From Rhodococcus triatomae BKS 15-14 (lineage in GTDB: Bacteria; Actinomycetota; Actinomycetes; Mycobacteriales; Mycobacteriaceae): a stretch of DNA of 64,000 bases. The notes below the pieces were generated by a model. That model did no database searches. It had not been told where the DNA came from and saw only the letters and a program-made list of their open reading frames with translations. Made by a program: the position numbers and the translations under genes. Position 1 is the first letter of the stretch. Each line of letters starts with the position of its first letter. The stretch spans positions 1 through 64,000 of the forward strand of contig AODO01000010.1 of the NCBI GenBank assembly GCA_000341795.1, in the 5' to 3' direction. Positions 27,680 to 35,093 of the stretch are shown here, piece after piece.

Positions 27680-28156
27680 GTGAGCGACAACGACGGCGAC
27701 GCGGTCTACGGGGAGACACCCGCCGAGACCACGTCTGTGTTCCGGGCTGATTTCCTCAGTGACCTGGACGGTACCGCCGCGCCGACCGAGCAGCCCGTCT
27801 CCGGTGTCGAGGGTCTGCCGTCCGGTTCCGCACTGCTGGTCGTCAAGCGCGGCCCCAACGCCGGATCCCGATTCCTGCTCGATCACCCGACCACGTCGGC
27901 GGGCAGGCACCCGGACAGCGACATCTTCCTCGACGACGTGACGGTCTCCCGCAGGCATGCGGAGTTCCGGCGCGAGCAGAACGAGTTCCAGGTCGTGGAC
28001 GTGGGCAGCCTCAACGGCACCTACGTCAACCGGGAGCCGGTGGACTCGGCGACACTCGCGAACGGCGACGAGGTCCAGATCGGCAAGTTCCGCCTGGTGT
28101 TCCTGACCGGGCCGCGCGCGGCGGCCGGCGACGCTCCTGCGGGTGCGGGCAGCTGA
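27680..28156 (+). CDS. garA: GarA, FHA-domain regulator of 2-oxoglutarate metabolism
   Basis: The product is 158 residues. The N-terminal phosphorylation motif ETTS (16-19, in PAETTSVFRADFL) is the site used by PknB/PknG in mycobacterial GarA. A forkhead-associated domain follows (about 50-140: LLVVKRGPNAGSRFLLDHP, TSAGRHPDSDIFLDDVTVSR, DVGSLNGTYVN). Unphosphorylated GarA inhibits 2-oxoglutarate dehydrogenase and glutamate dehydrogenase and activates glutamate synthase. The GTG follows GGAGAAAC. Its stop shares one base with the next ATG. Confidence 0.95.
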   Translation: MSDNDGDAVYGETPAETTSVFRADFLSDLDGTAAPTEQPVSGVEGLPSGSALLVVKRGPNAGSRFLLDHPTTSAGRHPDSDIFLDDVTVSRRHAEFRREQNEFQVVDVGSLNGTYVNREPVDSATLANGDEVQIGKFRLVFLTGPRAAAGDAPAGAGS

Positions 28157-28899
28157 TGACCGCGGTCGGGCAGCGGAGCCAGGGTTCGGGGGGGATGTCC
28201 ATCGGCTCCGTCCTGGATCGGCTCCGCCCCGAGTTCCCGGACGTGACGATCTCGAAGATCCGCTTCCTCGAGGCGGAAGGGCTCATCAGTCCGGAACGCA
28301 CGCCGTCCGGATACCGGAGGTTCTCGCTCGCCGACTGTGAGCGGCTCCGCTACGTGCTGACGGCACAGCGTGACCAGTATCTGCCGCTGAAGGTGATCAA
28401 GGAGCAGCTCGAGGCGATCGACAGCGGCGCCGCGGTCGTCGGTGCCCCGGACGCGGCGCCGCGGCGGCCACGGGTGCTGACGGTGGCGCCCGGTGAGGTC
28501 TCGCCCGAGGAGTTCCGGCCGGATCGCGAGGTGCGGGTCAGCCGGAGCGATCTGCTGGCGCGCTCGGGTGTGGACGAAGGCTTCCTCACCGAGCTGATCC
28601 GTGCCGGGCTGATCGTCCCCGGCTCCGCGGGTTTCTTCGACGAGGATGCGGTCACCCTCGCCCGCACGGCCCGGGCGATGTCCGGATTCGGGCTCGAGGC
28701 GCGTCATCTGCGCGCCTTCAAGCTCGCCGCCGATCGCGAGGCGGGTCTGGTGGCCCAGATCGCCGGTCCGGTCGCGAAAGGGCGCGACGCGGGTGCCCGG
28801 GACCGGGCCGAGGAGATGGTGCGCGAACTGGCCGCCCTGTCCCTCACCCTGCACACCTGCCTGGTGAAGGCGGCCGTGCGCGGCGCACTCGACCGCTGA
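28156..28899 (+). CDS. ftsR: MerR-family regulator FtsR-like (Rv1828 family)
   Basis: The product is 247 residues. The winged helix-turn-helix at 15-85 (SIGSVLDRLRPEFPDVTISK, IRFLEAEGLISPERTPSGYR, RFSLADCERLRYVL) is MerR-like with an FLEAEG helix. A C-terminal helical domain replaces the usual metal- or drug-binding site. The Corynebacterium ortholog FtsR activates ftsZ; Rv1828 can replace it. The ATG overlaps the garA stop (TGATG). Confidence 0.88.
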   Translation: MTAVGQRSQGSGGMSIGSVLDRLRPEFPDVTISKIRFLEAEGLISPERTPSGYRRFSLADCERLRYVLTAQRDQYLPLKVIKEQLEAIDSGAAVVGAPDAAPRRPRVLTVAPGEVSPEEFRPDREVRVSRSDLLARSGVDEGFLTELIRAGLIVPGSAGFFDEDAVTLARTARAMSGFGLEARHLRAFKLAADREAGLVAQIAGPVAKGRDAGARDRAEEMVRELAALSLTLHTCLVKAAVRGALDR

Positions 28900-29001
28900 G
28901 CGGGTGCGGTCCACGGGGCTGACCGCGCGTTCCCTCCGGGGCTCGGTGCGGTCGCCCTTCGTGCGGCCGAGTACGTCCGGGCGTTGGCCCTCACATCGGC
29001 A

Positions 29002-29007
29002 TAGAAT
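29002..29007 (+). promoter_or_regulatory. -10 box before the bifunctional nuclease gene
   Basis: TAGAAT, a close match to the consensus -10, lies 36 bases before ATG 29044. No well-spaced -35 was found (TTGGCC at 28984 is too near). A short leader with GGGAGGCGGG follows. Confidence 0.45.
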
Positions 29008-29043
29008 CGGTCGAAGCAACGGTTTTCACGGGAGGCGGGCGCG

Positions 29044-29517
29044 ATGAGTGAGATGCGTGTGATCGGTATTCGCGTCGAGCAGCCACAGAATTCGCCCGTG
29101 CTGCTGCTCCGCGAAGCCGACGGCGACCGCTACCTGCCGATCTGGATCGGTCAGACCGAGGCCACCGCGATCGTTCTCGAGCAGCAGGGCGTCGAGCCGG
29201 CTCGACCCCTCACCCACGACCTGATCACGACGTTGATCGGCGCGCTCGGGCACCGGCTGCTCGAGGTGCGCATCGTCGATCTGCAGGAGGGCACGTTCTA
29301 CGCGGACCTGGTGTTCGACCGGAACGTCACCGTCTCGGCGCGTCCGTCCGACTCGGTGGCCATTGCGTTGCGGGCCGGGGTACCCATCTACGCAGAGGAG
29401 GCCGTGCTCGCGGAGGCCGGGCTGGTCATGCCGGACGAGCGCGAGGACGAGGTGGAGAAGTTCAAGGAGTTCCTCGAATCGGTCTCGCCCGACGACTTCA
29501 AGGCCACCGACGGGTGA
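29044..29517 (+). CDS. Bifunctional nuclease family protein (DUF151, Rv1829 family)
   Basis: The product is 157 residues. The DUF151 core is complete: VIGIRVEQPQNSPVLLLREA, RYLPIWIGQTEATAIVLEQQ, RPLTHDL, and ARPSDSVAIALRAGVPIYA. Plant members have RNase and DNase activity, and bacterial members occur next to MerR genes as here. The catalytic role in bacteria is inferred from family. ATG 29044 follows a GGAGG-type site at 29031-29035. Confidence 0.88.
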   Translation: MSEMRVIGIRVEQPQNSPVLLLREADGDRYLPIWIGQTEATAIVLEQQGVEPARPLTHDLITTLIGALGHRLLEVRIVDLQEGTFYADLVFDRNVTVSARPSDSVAIALRAGVPIYAEEAVLAEAGLVMPDEREDEVEKFKEFLESVSPDDFKATDG

Positions 29518-29536
29518 CGGTGCGGCGTGCCGTCAC
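29514..29536 (+). terminator. Hairpin over the stop of the bifunctional nuclease gene
   Basis: GTGACGG (29514-29520, containing the TGA stop) pairs with CCGTCAC (29530-29536) around a 9-base loop. There is no T-run. It is a plausible weak terminator. Confidence 0.4.
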
Positions 29537-29635
29537 GGCAGGTCACGATTGTGAACCACTTGGTCTCGATACCGTCTCGACTGCGTAAAGTCAGCTAAAG
29601 CGGGGCTAAGCTTCGATTGTCTTGGGCGTGTTGCG

Positions 29636-29664
29636 TTGACCGCATGGCCGCCGACCCATAGCGT
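29636..29664 (+). promoter_or_regulatory. Promoter of the ResR-type MerR gene
   Basis: TTGACC (29636-29641) and TAGCGT (29659-29664) are separated by exactly 17 bases, the best -35/-10 pair in the window. A transcript from about 29671 would have a ~105-base leader before GTG 29777. A direct repeat GTCTCGA (29564-29570 and 29574-29580) lies upstream. Confidence 0.6.
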
Positions 29665-29776
29665 CTGGCCGTCATGAATACGCACCATGTGATTCGCCGC
29701 GGCGTACGCTGAGAATTCCAGGCGCAGGCCGAAGGGAATCCACGGGTCGGTTTTTCCGTGCGAGAGGGAGCAGTCA

Positions 29777-30397
29777 GTGGTAGATCAGCCGCAGGACGTG
29801 AGTGTTCGTCAGCGCGTCGATGCCGAAGCACCGGTCGAAGCGGTCGAGGTCGACGACCTGCAGCCGGGACTGTTCCCCGACGATTCCGTTCCCGACGAAC
29901 TCGTGGGCTACCGGGTCCCGATCGCCTGCCAGATCGCCGGAATCACCTATCGTCAGCTCGACTACTGGGCCCGCACCTCGTTGGTCGTCCCGTCCATCCG
30001 CGGTGCCGCGGGTTCCGGCAGTCAACGGCTGTACTCGTTCAAGGACATCCTCGTCCTCAAGATCGTCAAGCGACTGCTGGACACCGGCATCTCGCTGCAG
30101 AACATCCGCGTCGCGGTCGATCACCTGCGCAAGCGAGGTGTCGCGGACCTCGCGAAGATCACCCTGTTCTCCGACGGGACGACGGTGTACGAGTGCACCT
30201 CACCGGAAGAGGTCGTGGACCTGCTCCAGGGCGGTCAGGGCGTGTTCGGGATCGCCGTGAGCGGTGCGATGCGCGAGCTGACGGGCACGATCGCGGACTT
30301 CCCGGCGGAACGTGCAGACGGCGGAGAATCCGAGCAGAGCCCGGAGGACGAGCTCGCCTCGCGGCGCCGCAACCGAAGCAGCCGTCGCACCGGATAG
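29777..30397 (+). CDS. MerR-family regulator, ResR type (Rv1830 family)
   Basis: The product is 206 residues. An acidic head (1-45) precedes a MerR helix-turn-helix (about 45-115: YRVPIACQIAGITYRQLDYW, ARTSLVVPSIRGAAGSGSQR, LYSFKDILVLKIVKRLLDTG) and a C-terminal domain (AVDHLRKRGVADLAKITLFS... VYECTSPEEVVDLLQGGQGVFG). The tail is basic and disordered. The M. tuberculosis ortholog Rv1830 (resR) affects growth and antibiotic resilience and acts with FtsR-type neighbours. GTG 29777 follows GAGAGGGAG. Its own promoter is at 29636. Confidence 0.88.
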   Translation: MVDQPQDVSVRQRVDAEAPVEAVEVDDLQPGLFPDDSVPDELVGYRVPIACQIAGITYRQLDYWARTSLVVPSIRGAAGSGSQRLYSFKDILVLKIVKRLLDTGISLQNIRVAVDHLRKRGVADLAKITLFSDGTTVYECTSPEEVVDLLQGGQGVFGIAVSGAMRELTGTIADFPAERADGGESEQSPEDELASRRRNRSSRRTG

Positions 30398-30412
30398 TCG
30401 GCGAGCGCGGAG

Positions 30413-30484
30413 CCGTGTGGCGACCCCGGTGTTCGCCACACGGGTCCGGCGAACGCGGCGGGGAACGTGGCGGTCGCCACACGG
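30413..30484 (+). repeat. One left arm with two alternative right arms (terminator-like repeats)
   Basis: CCGTGTGGCGA (30413-30423) is perfectly complementary to TCGCCACACGG at 30433-30443 and to an identical second copy at 30474-30484. The first pairing gives a compact 11-bp hairpin (9-base loop) 15 bases after the regulator's stop; the second gives a longer loop. Both lie before the riboswitch promoter. It probably terminates the upstream transcript; the duplicated right arm is unexplained. Confidence 0.5.
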
Positions 30485-30510
30485 GTTCGGATGAAGCCCT
30501 GAGCGTCGCA

Positions 30511-30516
30511 TAGAAT
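30511..30516 (+). promoter_or_regulatory. -10 box for the glycine riboswitch/gcvP transcript
   Basis: TAGAAT at 30511-30516 is a strong -10 match. TTCGGA (30486-30491) could serve as a -35 with 19-base spacing. The transcript would start near 30523, just before the first glycine aptamer. Confidence 0.55.
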
Positions 30517-30532
30517 TCAGGTGCGTCGTCGC

Positions 30533-30735
30533 CGCACGGGAGAGCTCCGGATTCTGGTCGTCCGGACGCCGAAGGAGCAGCACCTCCCCGTCAATCTCTC
30601 AGGCACCCGGACCGTGCGGGCATCGGCGCCTCTGGAAAGCGGTGGGAGCACCCACCCGCCCACGGGGAAAGGGGTCGGCGTCGCCGCCCCGAATCTCTCA
30701 GGCGCTCGGCACGAGCAGGCGACAGAGGGGGAGGA
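30533..30735 (+). promoter_or_regulatory. Tandem glycine riboswitch (gcvT motif, two aptamers)
   Basis: Aptamer 1 (about 30533-30640) has the conserved CGGGAGAG, GCCGAAGGAGCA, AATCTCTCAGGCA and CTCTGGAAAGCGG elements. Aptamer 2 (about 30641-30735) has GTGGGAGC, CGGGGAAAGGGG, a second AATCTCTCAGGCG and GACAGAGGGGGAGG. Two aptamers before a glycine-cleavage gene are the classic layout, in which glycine binding raises expression. In-frame start codons inside this region are ignored for that reason. Exact aptamer ends need a covariance model. Confidence 0.92.
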
Positions 30736-30738
30736 ACG

Positions 30739-30757
30739 CACCGCAGGCGCTGCGGTG
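30739..30757 (+). promoter_or_regulatory. Hairpin between the riboswitch and the gcvP start
   Basis: CACCGCAG and CTGCGGTG form a perfect 8-bp stem with a 3-base loop, directly after aptamer 2. An in-frame GTG (30755) lies in its right arm, and the TTG start with GGGAG is 25 bases further. It may be part of the expression platform. Confidence 0.45.
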
Positions 30758-30781
30758 TGGCCTCGAGACCCGGGAGTCGCC

Positions 30782-33637
30782 TTGCCTGACCAGCCCACCT
30801 TCGATCCGTCCGACTTCGCCGGGCGCCACATCGGCCCGGACCGCGCCGAACTCGACCGGATCCTGCACGTGATCGGCGTCGACAGCCTCGACACCCTCGC
30901 CGAGAAGGCGATCCCGGGCAGCATCCTCGACGCGGTGACCGACGGCGTCAGCGCGGGCCTGGACACCCTTCCCCGGGCGGTGTCCGAACATGAGGTCCTC
31001 GAGGAACTGGCCGCGCTCGCAGGCCGCAACACGGTCGCGACGTCGATGATCGGGCTCGGCTACTACGACACCCTCACCCCGCCGGTGCTCGTCCGCAACA
31101 TCGTCGAGAACCCCGCCTGGTACACCGCGTACACGCCGTACCAGCCGGAGATCAGCCAGGGTCGTCTCGAGGCCCTCATCAACTTCCAGACGATGGTCGC
31201 GGACCTCACCGGCATGGAGGTCGCGAACTCGTCGATGCTCGACGAGGCCACCGCCGCCGCGGAGGCGATGACGCTGCTGCGTCGCGCCGGCCGGTCGAAG
31301 TCCCCGCGGTTCGTCGTCGACGCCGACCTGTTCCCCCAGACCCGCGCCGTCATCGACACCCGCGCGACCCCGCTGGGCATCGAGGTCGTGGAGGCGGACC
31401 TGTCGCAGGGCCTGCCCGACGGTGACTTCTTCGGTGTCCTCGCGCAGATCCCGGGCGCATCCGGTCGTGTCGTCGACCACTCCGCGCTGATCGCCGCGGC
31501 ACACGAGCGCGGCGCGCTCGTCGCCGTGGGCGCCGACCTGCTGGCCTTGACGTTGCTCACCCCGCCCGGCGAGATGGGCGCCGACGCCTGTTTCGGCACC
31601 TCACAGCGATTCGGTGTCCCGATGGGCTTCGGTGGCCCCCACGCCGGCTACCTCGCGGTCCACTCGAAGCACGCTCGTCAGCTGCCCGGACGCCTCGTCG
31701 GCGTCTCAGTCGACGCCGACGGTGACAAGGCGTACCGGCTCGCGCTGCAGACCCGCGAACAGCACATCCGCCGCGAGAAGGCGACCTCCAACATCTGCAC
31801 CGCGCAGGTGCTGCTCGCGGTCCTCGCCGCGATGTACGCCAGCTACCACGGCGCCGAGGGGCTGACCGCGATCGCGCGCCGCGTCAACGGCTCGGCACGG
31901 ACCCTCGCGGCGGGACTGCGCGCCGGTGGCGTCGACGTGGTGCACGCCGACTTCTTCGACACCGTCCTCGCCCGGGTCCCCGGCCGGGCCGACGACGTCG
32001 TCGCGGCCGCCAAGGGGTGGAACGTCAACCTGCGCCTCGTCGACGCCGACCACGTCGGTGTCGCCTGCGACGAGGCGACCGGCACCACGCACCTGCAGTC
32101 GGTGCTCGCCGCGTTCGGCGTGGCGGGCGATCTCGGCTCGTCGGCGCCCGAATCGCTGCCGGAATCGCTCGTCAGGACCACGGAGTTCCTCACGCATCCG
32201 GCGTTCACCACGCACCGCACCGAGACCGCGATGATGCGGTATCTGCGGAAACTGTCCGACAAGGACATCGCCCTCGACCGCAGCATGATTCCGCTCGGAT
32301 CGTGCACGATGAAGCTCAATGCGGCCGCCGAGATGGAGGCCATCACCTGGCCGCAGTTCAACAGGCTGCACCCGTTCGCCCCGGCCGACGACACGATCGG
32401 CATCCGGGGCCTCGTGGCGGATCTGGAGTCGTGGCTGGCGTCGGTCACCGGGTACGACCGGGTCAGCCTGCAGCCGAACGCCGGGAGCCAGGGCGAGTAC
32501 GCCGGTCTGCTCGCCATCCGCAACTACCACCTCTCCCGTGGTGACGAGCACCGCGACACCTGCCTGATCCCGTCCAGCGCGCACGGCACGAACGCCGCGT
32601 CCGCGGTGATGGCCGGGATGCGGGTCGAGGTCGTGGCGTGCCGCGCCAACGGCGACGTCGACCTCGACGACCTGCGCGCCAAGATCGCCGATCACGCCGA
32701 ACGGCTCGCGGCGATCATGATCACCTACCCGTCCACCCACGGCGTGTACGAGCACGAGGTCACCGAGATCTGCGCGGCCGTGCACGACGCGGGTGGGCAG
32801 GTGTACGTCGACGGCGCGAACCTGAACGCGCTCGTCGGCCTCGCCCGGCCGGGCCGGTTCGGTGGCGACGTGAGCCACCTGAACCTGCACAAGACGTTCT
32901 GCATCCCGCACGGTGGCGGCGGGCCCGGCGTCGGCCCGGTTGCGGTGCGCGAGCATCTCGCGCCGTTCCTGCCCGGGCACCCCCTCGCCCCCGAACTCGG
33001 TGACGGGCCGACCGTGTCCGCCGCGCCGTACGGCAGTGCCTCGATCCTCCCGATCACGTGGGCGTACATCCGGATGATGGGCGCAGCCGGCCTGCGGTCC
33101 GCGTCGCTCACGGCGATCGCATCGGCCAACTACATCGCCCGGCGGCTCGACGAGCACTTCCCGGTGCTCTACACAGGCGACAACGGCATGGTCGCGCACG
33201 AGTGCATCATCGACCTCCGGCAGATCACCAAGGACACCGGAGTCACCGTCGACGACGTCGCAAAGCGTTTGGCGGACTACGGTTTCCACGCGCCGACCAT
33301 GAGCTTCCCGGTGGCGGGCACGCTGATGATCGAACCGACGGAATCGGAGAACCTGGCCGAGGTCGACCGGTTCTGCGACGCGATGGTCGCGATCCGCAAG
33401 GAGATCGACCGGGTCGGCGCGGGCGAGTGGCCGGTGGACGACAACCCGCTGCGCGGCGCACCGCACACCGCTGCCTGCCTCGTCGGGGAGTGGGCGCACC
33501 CGTACTCCCGCGAACTCGCCGTGTTCCCGGCCGGCCCCGCCGACAAGATCTGGCCTCCGGTGCGGCGCATCGACGGCGCGCACGGCGACCGGAACCTGGT
33601 GTGCTCCTGCCCTCCGATCGAGGCGTTCAGCGGCTGA
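30782..33637 (+). CDS. gcvP: Glycine dehydrogenase (decarboxylating), P protein
   Basis: The product is 951 residues, the usual length for a one-chain P protein. It decarboxylates glycine with pyridoxal phosphate and passes the aminomethyl group to GcvH. The N-terminal lobe begins [17 protein letters not shown]; the PLP lysine is K704 in [18 protein letters not shown]. The TTG at 30782 is chosen: GGGAG (30772-30776) is 5 bases upstream and the protein then begins [12 protein letters not shown]; a GTG at 30755 inside a hairpin is the alternative. Expression is under the glycine riboswitch. A hairpin terminator follows. Confidence 0.94.
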   Translation: MPDQPTFDPSDFAGRHIGPDRAELDRILHVIGVDSLDTLAEKAIPGSILDAVTDGVSAGLDTLPRAVSEHEVLEELAALAGRNTVATSMIGLGYYDTLTPPVLVRNIVENPAWYTAYTPYQPEISQGRLEALINFQTMVADLTGMEVANSSMLDEATAAAEAMTLLRRAGRSKSPRFVVDADLFPQTRAVIDTRATPLGIEVVEADLSQGLPDGDFFGVLAQIPGASGRVVDHSALIAAAHERGALVAVGADLLALTLLTPPGEMGADACFGTSQRFGVPMGFGGPHAGYLAVHSKHARQLPGRLVGVSVDADGDKAYRLALQTREQHIRREKATSNICTAQVLLAVLAAMYASYHGAEGLTAIARRVNGSARTLAAGLRAGGVDVVHADFFDTVLARVPGRADDVVAAAKGWNVNLRLVDADHVGVACDEATGTTHLQSVLAAFGVAGDLGSSAPESLPESLVRTTEFLTHPAFTTHRTETAMMRYLRKLSDKDIALDRSMIPLGSCTMKLNAAAEMEAITWPQFNRLHPFAPADDTIGIRGLVADLESWLASVTGYDRVSLQPNAGSQGEYAGLLAIRNYHLSRGDEHRDTCLIPSSAHGTNAASAVMAGMRVEVVACRANGDVDLDDLRAKIADHAERLAAIMITYPSTHGVYEHEVTEICAAVHDAGGQVYVDGANLNALVGLARPGRFGGDVSHLNLHKTFCIPHGGGGPGVGPVAVREHLAPFLPGHPLAPELGDGPTVSAAPYGSASILPITWAYIRMMGAAGLRSASLTAIASANYIARRLDEHFPVLYTGDNGMVAHECIIDLRQITKDTGVTVDDVAKRLADYGFHAPTMSFPVAGTLMIEPTESENLAEVDRFCDAMVAIRKEIDRVGAGEWPVDDNPLRGAPHTAACLVGEWAHPYSRELAVFPAGPADKIWPPVRRIDGAHGDRNLVCSCPPIEAFSG

Positions 33638-33646
33638 CGTCGTACC

Positions 33647-33679
33647 GAGACCCGCCGACGGTTGTCCTCGGCGGGTCTC
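33647..33679 (+). terminator. Terminator after gcvP
   Basis: GAGACCCGCCGA (33647-33658) pairs perfectly with TCGGCGGGTCTC (33668-33679) around a 9-base loop, 9 bases after the gcvP stop. There is no T-run. Confidence 0.7.
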
Positions 33680-33745
33680 CGGGCGGACGATGGACGGGGG
33701 CCGTCAGGCGGTCCGGGGGCCGCCGCCCGTTCGAAGGATCACAGC

Positions 33746-33916
33746 ATGTCCGCCAGGTTCGCTCGTCTCGCCTGCGTGTCCGCACTCGTGGTCGGCGTCG
33801 GAGTCGTCGCCGCACCCGCCGCGACCGCGGCGGAACGTCCGCTCGGCAACGGTTCACTCGCCCTGTGTTTCGTCGTTCCGCTTCCGGGATCCGCCGATCT
33901 CGAATGGTGCCTGTAG
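33746..33916 (+). CDS. Small secreted peptide precursor (56 residues)
   Basis: The start is ATG 33746 with GAAGGAT (33733-33739) 6 bases upstream. Residues 1-28 are a textbook Sec signal peptide: basic MSARFAR, a hydrophobic core ACVSALVVGVGVVAAPA and an ATAA cleavage region. The predicted mature part is about 28 residues, with two cysteines (SLALCFVVP and EWCL at the end) that could form one disulfide. No family recognised. It stands alone between the gcvP terminator and a convergent gene; small hairpins (33916-33945) follow the stop. It could be an envelope peptide, a signal or a bacteriocin-like product; none is shown. Confidence 0.6.
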   Translation: MSARFARLACVSALVVGVGVVAAPAATAAERPLGNGSLALCFVVPLPGSADLEWCL

Positions 33917-33937
33917 CCGATCGCTCGGCACCGCCGG

Positions 33938-35083
33938 TCAGGCGGGGACCAGCTCGATCAGCGTGATCTCGGGTGGAGTGCCGACCCGAACGGGTGGTCC
34001 CCACGCTCCTGCGCCGCGACTGGTGTACAGCACCGTGTCACCGAACCGGTCGAGGCCGGTCACCGACGGCTGCTGCAACGGCACCAGGTAGCCGAGCGGC
34101 CACATCTGCCCGCCGTGGGTGTGGCCGGACAACTGAAGGTCCACGCCGAGTCGTTCGGCGTCGACGACCTGCGCGGGCTGGTGCGCGAGCAGGATCACCG
34201 CGCGCTCGGGGTCCCGGCCCGCGAGCGCGGCGTCCGCATCCGGCTCGAACGGCGCGGGTGAGGTGAGGTCGTGGATCCCGGCGAGGTCGACGGCAGCGTC
34301 CCCTCGGCGCAGTTCGACGCGTGAGTTGCGGAGTGTGTGGATGCCGAGGCGATCCCACAGGTCGAGCCAGCGTCCCCCGTCACCGGCGTAGAACTCGTGG
34401 TTCCCGCTCACCCCGAACACGCCGAGGGGCGCCTGCAACCCGGCGAGCGGTTCGAGGTAGGGGCCGACCTTCGCGACGGTGCCGTCGACGAGATCTCCAC
34501 CGATCAGGATCAGGTCGGGGTGCTCGGAGGCGACGAGGTCCACGACCTTGCTGGTGAATCCGATCCCGCGGGCCGGCCCGACGTGCAGGTCGGTGATCAA
34601 CGCGATCCGGGTTCCGGCGAACTCGGCGGGTAGCCGCCGCAGGGGGATCCGCACCCGGACCACGCGTGGCGTGGCCGCCTCCACGACGCCGTAACCGGCG
34701 GCACCGACCGCGGCCACGACGACCGTCCCGGTGGCGAGGCGCAGAAACCGCCGCCGCCCGGGACTCGGCGGACCGTCCGGCCCCCGACGCCGGCGGATCA
34801 GTCGGTCGACACCCGTTCCGACCGCGATCAGGCCCAGCCCCAGGAACAGGTACAACCCTGCCGCCAACCACACCCAGCCCACGAATCCGAGGGGCCGTGC
34901 CCACGCCGTGGCGAACAACTCGCCGCTGCCGACCCCGGTCAGCGCGAGCATCCACAGCACGACGAGCGCGACGGCAACCACCGACCGTGCCCGCGGGCCC
35001 AGCTCGGTGGGGCGGGTGAGCCGGCGGTACAGCCACCAGGTGAGCAGCGCCAGCAGCGCGCCGAAAACGACGAGACGGATCAT
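33938..35083 (-). CDS. Membrane-anchored metallophosphoesterase
   Basis: The product is 381 residues. Four N-terminal hydrophobic helices (1-125) precede a calcineurin-like phosphoesterase domain with the complete metal-binding set: DLH (ALITDLHVGPARG), GGD (LILIGGDLVDG), GNHE (VSGNHEFYAGDGG), an AHQP histidine and GHTHGGQ. The domain faces outside if the fourth helix is the anchor. Related actinobacterial proteins act on cell-surface or phospholipid-type phosphoesters, but the substrate is unknown. It starts 10 bases after the VWA gene's stop and is likely co-transcribed with it. Confidence 0.85.
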   Translation of the reverse strand: MIRLVVFGALLALLTWWLYRRLTRPTELGPRARSVVAVALVVLWMLALTGVGSGELFATAWARPLGFVGWVWLAAGLYLFLGLGLIAVGTGVDRLIRRRRGPDGPPSPGRRRFLRLATGTVVVAAVGAAGYGVVEAATPRVVRVRIPLRRLPAEFAGTRIALITDLHVGPARGIGFTSKVVDLVASEHPDLILIGGDLVDGTVAKVGPYLEPLAGLQAPLGVFGVSGNHEFYAGDGGRWLDLWDRLGIHTLRNSRVELRRGDAAVDLAGIHDLTSPAPFEPDADAALAGRDPERAVILLAHQPAQVVDAERLGVDLQLSGHTHGGQMWPLGYLVPLQQPSVTGLDRFGDTVLYTSRGAGAWGPPVRVGTPPEITLIELVPA

Positions 35084-35093
35084 CTGACGCCGG

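Noticed and set aside
30521-30781. Extending gcvP upstream through an open frame of about 87 extra codons
   Set aside because: That stretch is the tandem glycine riboswitch, with conserved aptamer sequence; the frame is open by chance and the protein would exceed the family length.
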